Shown in pieces: positions 58,971 through 64,000 of a DNA stretch of 64,000 nt. Origin of the DNA: Paraniabella defluvii (GTDB taxonomy: Bacteria > Bacteroidota > Bacteroidia > Chitinophagales > Chitinophagaceae); NCBI GenBank assembly GCA_019316985.1, contig CP079215.1, positions 4,092,001 through 4,156,000 on the forward strand. Direction: 5' to 3'. Under the pieces are notes generated by a model. The model searched no databases. It saw only the letters and a program-made list of their open reading frames with translations, and had not been told where the DNA came from. Position 1 is the stretch's first letter. Every line of letters starts with the position of its first letter. Both the position numbers and the translations under genes were made by a program.

Positions 58971-59813
58971 ATGCAAAGTGCCATCAACGAAATTTACATT
59001 ACCAAAGCATCGGGCCAACGTGTGGTTTTTGACAGTAATAAATTGAGGCAATCACTCTCCAGGTCTGGAGCGACTTCTGAGCAGGTTGAAGTTGTGCTGC
59101 AAAGGTACAGGACATCCTCAAAGATGGAATGCCTACCCAGGATATTTACAGGACTGCTTTCAAATGGCTGAAAAAAATGTCAAAGTCTGTTTCTGCCCGT
59201 TATAACTTGAAAAAGCGGTGATGACGCTCGGCCCTACAGGTTTTCCGTTTGAAAAGCTTACGGCGGCAATATTGGAATCAATGGGGTACAGCACCCGAAC
59301 GGGGGTGATTGTTCCCGGACATTGTGTAAAGCATGAAATAGATGTAATTGCGACCAAAGAGGAGCATCATATCATGGTGGAATGCAAGTTCCATAACCGG
59401 CAGGGATTTGTGAGCGATGTCAAAATACCACTCTATATTCAATCAAGGTTTCTTGATGTGGAAAAAAATGGCGGGATAGTGGTTGTCATGGGCCCCAGTT
59501 TCATCAAAGCTGGATAGTAACAAACGGTCGATTTTCCGACGATGCGATACAATATGGCAACTGCATGGAAATGCAATTGCTTGGGTGGGATTTTCCAAAG
59601 GGCAAAGGCTTTAAGGACCTTATAGACCGCGCCGGTCTTTATCCCGTTACCTGCCTGGTTACCTTAACTGAAAGAGATAAAAAATTCTTGTTGGCAAATG
59701 ATGTTATTCTCTGCAAATCTTTATCACAACGTATCGAAATTTTAGACAAGTTAGGACTGTCCCCTGCGAAGATCAGGTCTGTAGTTAATGAATGCAATAT
59801 GCTCTGTGAATAA
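58971..59813 (+). CDS. ATP-cone domain fused to a PD-(D/E)xK restriction-endonuclease-like domain
   Basis: EIYITKASGQRVVFDSNKLR and SLSRSGATSEQVE are typical of an ATP-cone, here residues 1-90. After shifts near 59110 and 59220 the nuclease-like domain reads GVIVPGHCVKHEIDVIATKE followed by HHIMVECKFHNRQG; the D and E-x-K are the catalytic pattern of Mrr-like nucleases. A last part after a shift near 59515 ends NECNMLCE at 59813. The restored length is about 282 residues. ATP-cones sense dNTP/ATP in ribonucleotide reductases, so this may be a nucleotide-gated nuclease. The start at 58971 is one of two close Met codons. Confidence 0.7.
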
Positions 59814-59829
59814 TCAAAATAGTACAAAA

Positions 59830-60377
59830 ATGGATGTCGTTAACCATAAAGAAATAAAAACAAATTGGTATGTAATTACCGGAGGTCCATGCACTGGAAA
59901 AACCACTGTGGTGGAACTGCTGGCAAAACGGGGATATGTGACTATTGCAGAACAGGCGAGGCATTATATCGATACCCAAAAATTAAGGGTCGGACCGTTG
60001 AAGAGTTAAGGAGTAACAAAGAGCAATTCCAACTGGAAATATTGAATTTACAGATCAGGGAGGAATCAACATTGGATGTTAATAAGGTGGCCTTTCTGGA
60101 TAGAGCACTTCCCGATGCAATGGCCTACTATGAGTTTCTCGGACTGAAGTATGACGATAGGCTTATTGCGATGTGCAAGAAGTTCTGTTATCAGAAAGTA
60201 TTCGTCCTGGACCGCCTTCCATTGATCAATGATTATGCAAGATTGGAGGATGAACAAGAGCAGATCCGGATACATAATCTGATCATTGAGGTTTATAATC
60301 GCTTTCCATGTCCGGTAGTTCAGGTTCCCGTACTACCTCGGGAACGGAGGGTCGATTTTATCCTTCAGAATCTTTGA
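59830..60377 (+). CDS. AAA_28-type P-loop ATPase/kinase-like protein
   Basis: NWYVITGGPCTGKTTVVELL is the Walker A region, and KVAFLDRALPDAMAYYEFLG resembles Walker B and substrate-binding parts of NadR-like kinases. RLPLINDYARLEDEQEQ and VQVPVLPRERRVDFIL complete the family pattern. One frameshift lies near 59990; the restored length is about 183 residues. It follows the ATP-cone nuclease by 16 bases. The substrate is unknown. Confidence 0.7.
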
Positions 60378-60400
60378 AAAATTATTCGTTACCGGATCAA

Positions 60401-60490
60401 ATGAGATTATTGGGATTTCCTTTTGCTGATTTTGCAAGTGTGTGGATTTGCGCCGCTCTACTTATTGTCGTTTTAATTCAGTCAAAATGA
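60401..60490 (+). CDS. 29-residue single-TM peptide
   Basis: MRLLGFPFADFASVWICAAL begins a very short frame that ends in LLIVVLIQSK. Nearly all of it is one membrane helix. It overlaps the next start (ATGA), which supports translation. I do not recognise the family; it could be a small subunit of a membrane complex. Confidence 0.4.
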   Translation: MRLLGFPFADFASVWICAALLIVVLIQSK

Positions 60491-60717
60491 GAAAGAAAAA
60501 AAAGATGAATAATAAAAACCCGGTTGCTCCGGTTTATAATATTAACAGGAAGTTTACACCTAAGCGGCGGCCAAGAGGAAATGGCATACTGTTCTCAAGA
60601 TAATATTCATCGTTGTTGCGAGTGCGCTACTGATTCTTGCAATTATAGCGCAAGCGAGACATTATTATCTTCATCTCACGGGTGAAGCGCAAAAAAAAAT
60701 TAGAACAACAAAAGTGA
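60487..60717 (+). CDS. Small basic single-TM protein
   Basis: MRKKKKMNNKNPVAPVYNIN starts a positively charged N-terminus. After a frameshift near 60600 a helix follows (IIFIVVASALLILAIIAQAR), then a short outer part. The restored length is about 76 residues. It overlaps the 29-residue peptide by 4 bases. Function unknown. Confidence 0.45.
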
Positions 60718-60796
60718 GCTGTAACTAAAAAGTATTGCTATCCCGAATATTGATATACAACCTTATTCCTATTGTTTATTTTAAAATTATCGCTTA

Positions 60797-61630
60797 GTGA
60801 TTGCATATTGCCGAAAATTAGTAGCGGAACTTGATGAGGAGGACAAAAACTATTCAGTAGAGATAAGTGATCCTATTCAATTATCCGAGAAACTTATTGA
60901 AGTTACGTTAGTGAAAATTTCCCAGTTAAGAACATTTGTCAAAGAAAGGGGATTTGACAAGCCAGAAGATGAAATCCGTTTCTTCAAAGAGTTGAAACCG
61001 AAAATCATCTCAAAGTTGATATACTATAACGCTGTTTACAAGATTGAAACCAGACGGCCTTATGGGGGTGAAAGAAGTATAAAAAAATATCTGAATAGTG
61101 AACTGTCTAAGTTAAAAGGTTTTTTGACAACAATCTTGAATTTTATAAATACTACAGAACCAACAGCAGTTATCTTGATCATAAGTACTTCATCAGGGGA
61201 AACTTCGATATTAAATTACATTTGGACACCTTCGTTTTCGAGTCGGACCAAACATTTTCTACATCCCATGACTACAAAGTTGCTAAGATCATTTCCAACG
61301 ATATGATACAGGTATATTTAGAAGATAAACTTTTAAACATAAAAAGATTTCCCGACTCAAGTGGAAACAAATCTTCAAAAATCAAATGGACGGCGAGTAA
61401 GTCAGCTTTGGTGGAACTTATATATGCTCTTCATGCTTATGGTGCGTTTAATGACGGTGCAAGCGACATTAAAGTGATTTCGAGATTGTTTGAAACTACG
61501 TTTGATATCGAACTGGGGATATTTACCACACTTACCTCGAAATAAGAAACAGAAAGATAAATAATGTGAAAAATTTATCGACGCTTTAAAGGCGGAGTTA
61601 TTGAAAAGAATGGACGATCAGGACTTATAA
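60797..61630 (+). CDS. rteC: RteC-domain protein
   Basis: The frame starts at a GTG and, corrected near 61130, 61160, 61525 and 61570, reads LDTFVFESDQTFSTSHDYKV, KIKWTASKSALVELIYALHA and ending RMDDQDL. This is the conserved core of RteC, which in CTnDOT-type conjugative transposons controls excision genes. The restored length is about 278 residues. Its presence at the end of the metal region points to an integrative conjugative element as the carrier. RteA and RteB are not in the window. Confidence 0.85.
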
Positions 61631-61754
61631 TTAGGGTCAAAGTGGATAACCCTAAAAATACATTTTGATCCCACTCTCCAATAAGCTAATGGCACTCTAT
61701 TTGTTGGTTTAATATTGATAGTAAACAATAGTATTCATCGTAAAAAAAAACGTT

Positions 61755-61951
61755 ATGAACAACGAAGAGCAAAAAAGGAATCGCACAAACATCCTGAGCA
61801 CCACGAACATCAGGAACACCATCCTCACAAGGAGCATCACGAGGGTAAGGAACACGCTGATGAGATGGAACATCATAAAGAAAAAGAGCACCATCCAGAG
61901 AAAGAACATCATGATGAAAAAGAACATCACGATAAAAACAAAGAAAAGTAG
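61755..61951 (+). CDS. His-rich small protein
   Basis: MNNEEQKKESHKHPEHHEHQ is obtained by adding one A to the run near 61780; the rest continues with repeated EHH, HKE and EHHDEKEHH units and ends DKNKEK. About one third of the 65 residues is His. It is soluble with no leader, and is probably a cytoplasmic buffer for Ni, Zn or Cu. A strong terminator follows at 61962. Confidence 0.6.
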
Positions 61952-61961
61952 CACACTACAT

Positions 61962-61997
61962 AAAATTAGACTGAACCAAAGATTCAGTCTAATTTTT
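61962..61997. terminator. Stem-loop terminator
   Basis: AAATTAGACTGAA and the matching TTCAGTCTAATTT form a nearly perfect stem of 13 bases, with A and T runs on both sides. It serves the His-rich gene and the convergent receptor gene. Confidence 0.85.
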
Positions 61998-62074
61998 ATC
62001 TATCTTAATCCCTCTTCCAATAGTAAAAATTAATGGGTAGCTCTAACGCTCTTTACCTGCAGAGAAAAATAGAT

Positions 62075-64000
62075 TTAGAAGTTCCATATCAGATTTATAA
62101 AAAGTTTCTGCCAATTCTTGGAATTCTGTTCCAGTCCGCAAATGTGGTATAGTTACGATCGAGTAAGTTTTCCACCCCTGTTTTCAAAGTAAGTACCTGT
62201 GCGTCGTTGAATTTAAAGCGATTGGCGAGAGAAAGATTAAAGACAGCGTAGGCAGGCAAAACTTTTTCACCAAACTCAGGATTATAACGTGTATGGCTTG
62301 AAGAGCCGTTGATTGACGCATTAGCGAAAAAGGATTTTTGGGAAAATGTAACAACCGAATTATAGGTAAAAGGCTGCATCAGTGGTAATAACAGGCCATT
62401 TTCGCCCGTCCCTCTCCGATATGCTAATTGGCCGGTCCATAGAAGTTTCTTTGTAATCTGGTACCCTACGTCAAGGGAAGTATTGAGGATGGCAGCGTAT
62501 TTTAGCTGTTCGTATACTTTTACCCCAGAAGCTCCAATTGTCATTACACTCAGGCCGTTTTTGGTCTGCCTAAAATATAATCATCTATATGGAAGTACGA
62601 GCCACTAATTTTGGCCGTAAAAGCGGCCTTTTATAGGCCAGACTTGCATTCACACTTGTGGATTTTTCATTACGCATATCAGGGTTGCCTATATAATCAA
62701 ATCGGTCAAAACTGTTAAAAAGATAGAAGCCATACCCTTCTGACACACTTGGAGCACGCTCTCCATAAGCCGCACCAAATGTATAAATCCAATTAGCGGC
62801 ATCATGTTTAACGGAAGCTGAAAGCCTTTTCAGTAACCGGACTTTGCTGCCGGGCATCTCAGGATAAAATATCCTTAGGCTTTCCAGTCCAAATTGATTA
62901 TAGATGTTATTATTATGTACTGCCAGTCCCGCGCTAAATGCTGCATTCCATCTATCAGATAGCGCATACTTGTCTTCAATGAAAAGGTCTCCGTAATAGG
63001 TCTGTACTCCTGGCCACGTCAGCATGAACATATCTTTTTCGTTTGGCGTATTCGAAAACATGGTCATCTCAGCTAATGATTTGTTATAATGGCCACTGAG
63101 GTTAGCCTTCCAGTCATGTCGGTTGAAAGTTCCCTGCAACATCGAGTAAAAGCCAGCAGTCTTACTCCATCCTGGCATATCCATTCTAATCGGTACGTTG
63201 GGCCGTTTAGTATCGTCCATGACATGTGTAACATCATTGTAATAAACCTTGGTCTCCCACTGATATATCAGCGGAGATATGTGATGACGGGTGTAGGAAA
63301 CTGAACCAATAAGTGCTTTGGCAAGGGAAACATCCATGGGCAATGCGGGGTAACCTACATCTACTGCCTTGTCATAGATCAATGACGCCTCTATCTGCTG
63401 GTGTTCTTTTACTTTATAACCAGCCTGTGCTGAGATATTGTATTTGGTAAACTGTGAGTACTGTATCTCCTGACCGCCCCCTGCACGATAATTACCTGCG
63501 TCCCGTATGGTGAAGTCCACATCTGAGAAGAATTTAGGATGTGAGTAATTCAGAGATCCTCCTACTATTTTTTGTTTATTGTTAGTCTCAAATCCGGTAA
63601 AAGCCATGCCGTTCAATGCGCTCTGACCAAATGAACCCTTTTTCTGACAAGATCCAAGGTTCCGGCGATGGTTGATCCACCCGTTGAACTGGCCGATCCA
63701 CTGTGGATGGTCGCTTTTGCCAGATTGATAACCTCAACATAAGATGTAATGGGGTCCATCTTGTCGGTGCAGGCAGCGTATATCCGCATACCATCAATGG
63801 TGATGACGCTGCGTTCTGTAGCCATGCCATTCAGGAAAGGTTCCCAGGCATAGCTGCCCCGTCTGATCATATTGACCATACCGGACTTTTCCAGGTAATG
63901 GTCCAGTGTTGCCAGGGGCTTGGTTGTGTTATCTTTTAGGTTGCGTTGGGCTATAACGATAACCTCCTGTAAGTGTTCAGATCGGAGTGAATCCTGTCTC
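62075..64000 (-). CDS. TonB-dependent receptor, OprC-like copper type (5' end outside window)
   Basis: The plug domain is at the right edge: RRGSYAWEPFLNGMATERSV, then IDGMRIYAACTDKMDPITSY. The ACTDKMDP segment matches the region of the copper receptor OprC where Cys and Met of CxxxM bind Cu. The beta-barrel follows, with AVNNRP-free long strands such as NGMAFTGFETNNKQKIVGGS, and TGVENLLDRNYTTFADWNRI near the C-terminus; the corrected end is FFINLIWNF. Frameshifts lie near 63640, 62580 and 62105. At least 642 residues are in the window. It probably takes up or senses copper, matching the adjacent export genes. Confidence 0.85.

Noticed and set aside
61709-61954. Met/Phe-rich frame on the minus strand
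   Set aside because: It is the antisense of the His-rich gene; its composition follows from the repeat.

Overview
The window comes from a member of the Bacteroidota, most likely a Chitinophagaceae-type soil or environmental bacterium. The evidence is the promoter motifs of the TAnnTTTG type, the LamG protein with a YSKIV-like C-terminus, an RteC protein, TPR-containing histidine kinases, a CusA fused to an outer-membrane channel, and the overall codon style. A dominant technical feature is that almost every long gene, including the essential dnaA, clpB, ribD and prmC, is broken by one to six single-base losses inside short homopolymers. Reading across these shifts restores normal proteins, so I treat them as sequence or assembly errors and give each gene its full span.

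Layout. 1-18.9 kb: an exopolysaccharide locus. It holds the end of a thioesterase domain, a receiver protein, an initiating sugar transferase, a short TolC-like protein, a Wzc-like chain-length protein, a Wzy-like polymerase, five glycosyltransferases, a Wzx-like flippase, a two-subunit GMC oxidoreductase, a beta-helix lipoprotein and a clan GH-A hydrolase. 18.9-32.6 kb: core genes (prmC, ribD, a YigZ/IMPACT protein, clpB, a DsbA-like protein, dnaA, tRNA-Ser), an EEP-family hydrolase, a LamG surface protein and a two-component pair.

32.9-45.9 kb: an AT-richer genomic island bounded by an imperfect 57-bp direct repeat, with a large serine recombinase at its right end. Its cargo is (i) a tight minus-strand operon of metallo-beta-lactamase-fold protein, E2-E1-JAB triple fusion, four-TM membrane protein and SF2 helicase-nuclease, and (ii) a P-loop NTPase-TPR gene. 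The NTPase gene is driven by a promoter carrying three 16-bp palindromic repeats at exact 27-bp intervals. The operon is a ubiquitin-like conjugation cassette of the kind predicted computationally for mobile elements. Its combination with a pore-like protein and a helicase-nuclease suggests an anti-phage or anti-plasmid system, and it is the most interesting content of the window.

46-64 kb: a copper and heavy-metal resistance region. It contains a metal-binding small protein, a CusA-CusC fusion, CusB, an HD hydrolase, two methyltransferase-like proteins, a bestrophin, an MgtC-like protein, a helical protein, a P1B ATPase, an ATP-cone nuclease, an AAA ATPase, small membrane proteins, RteC, a His-rich protein and an OprC-like TonB receptor. 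RteC implies an integrative conjugative element context.
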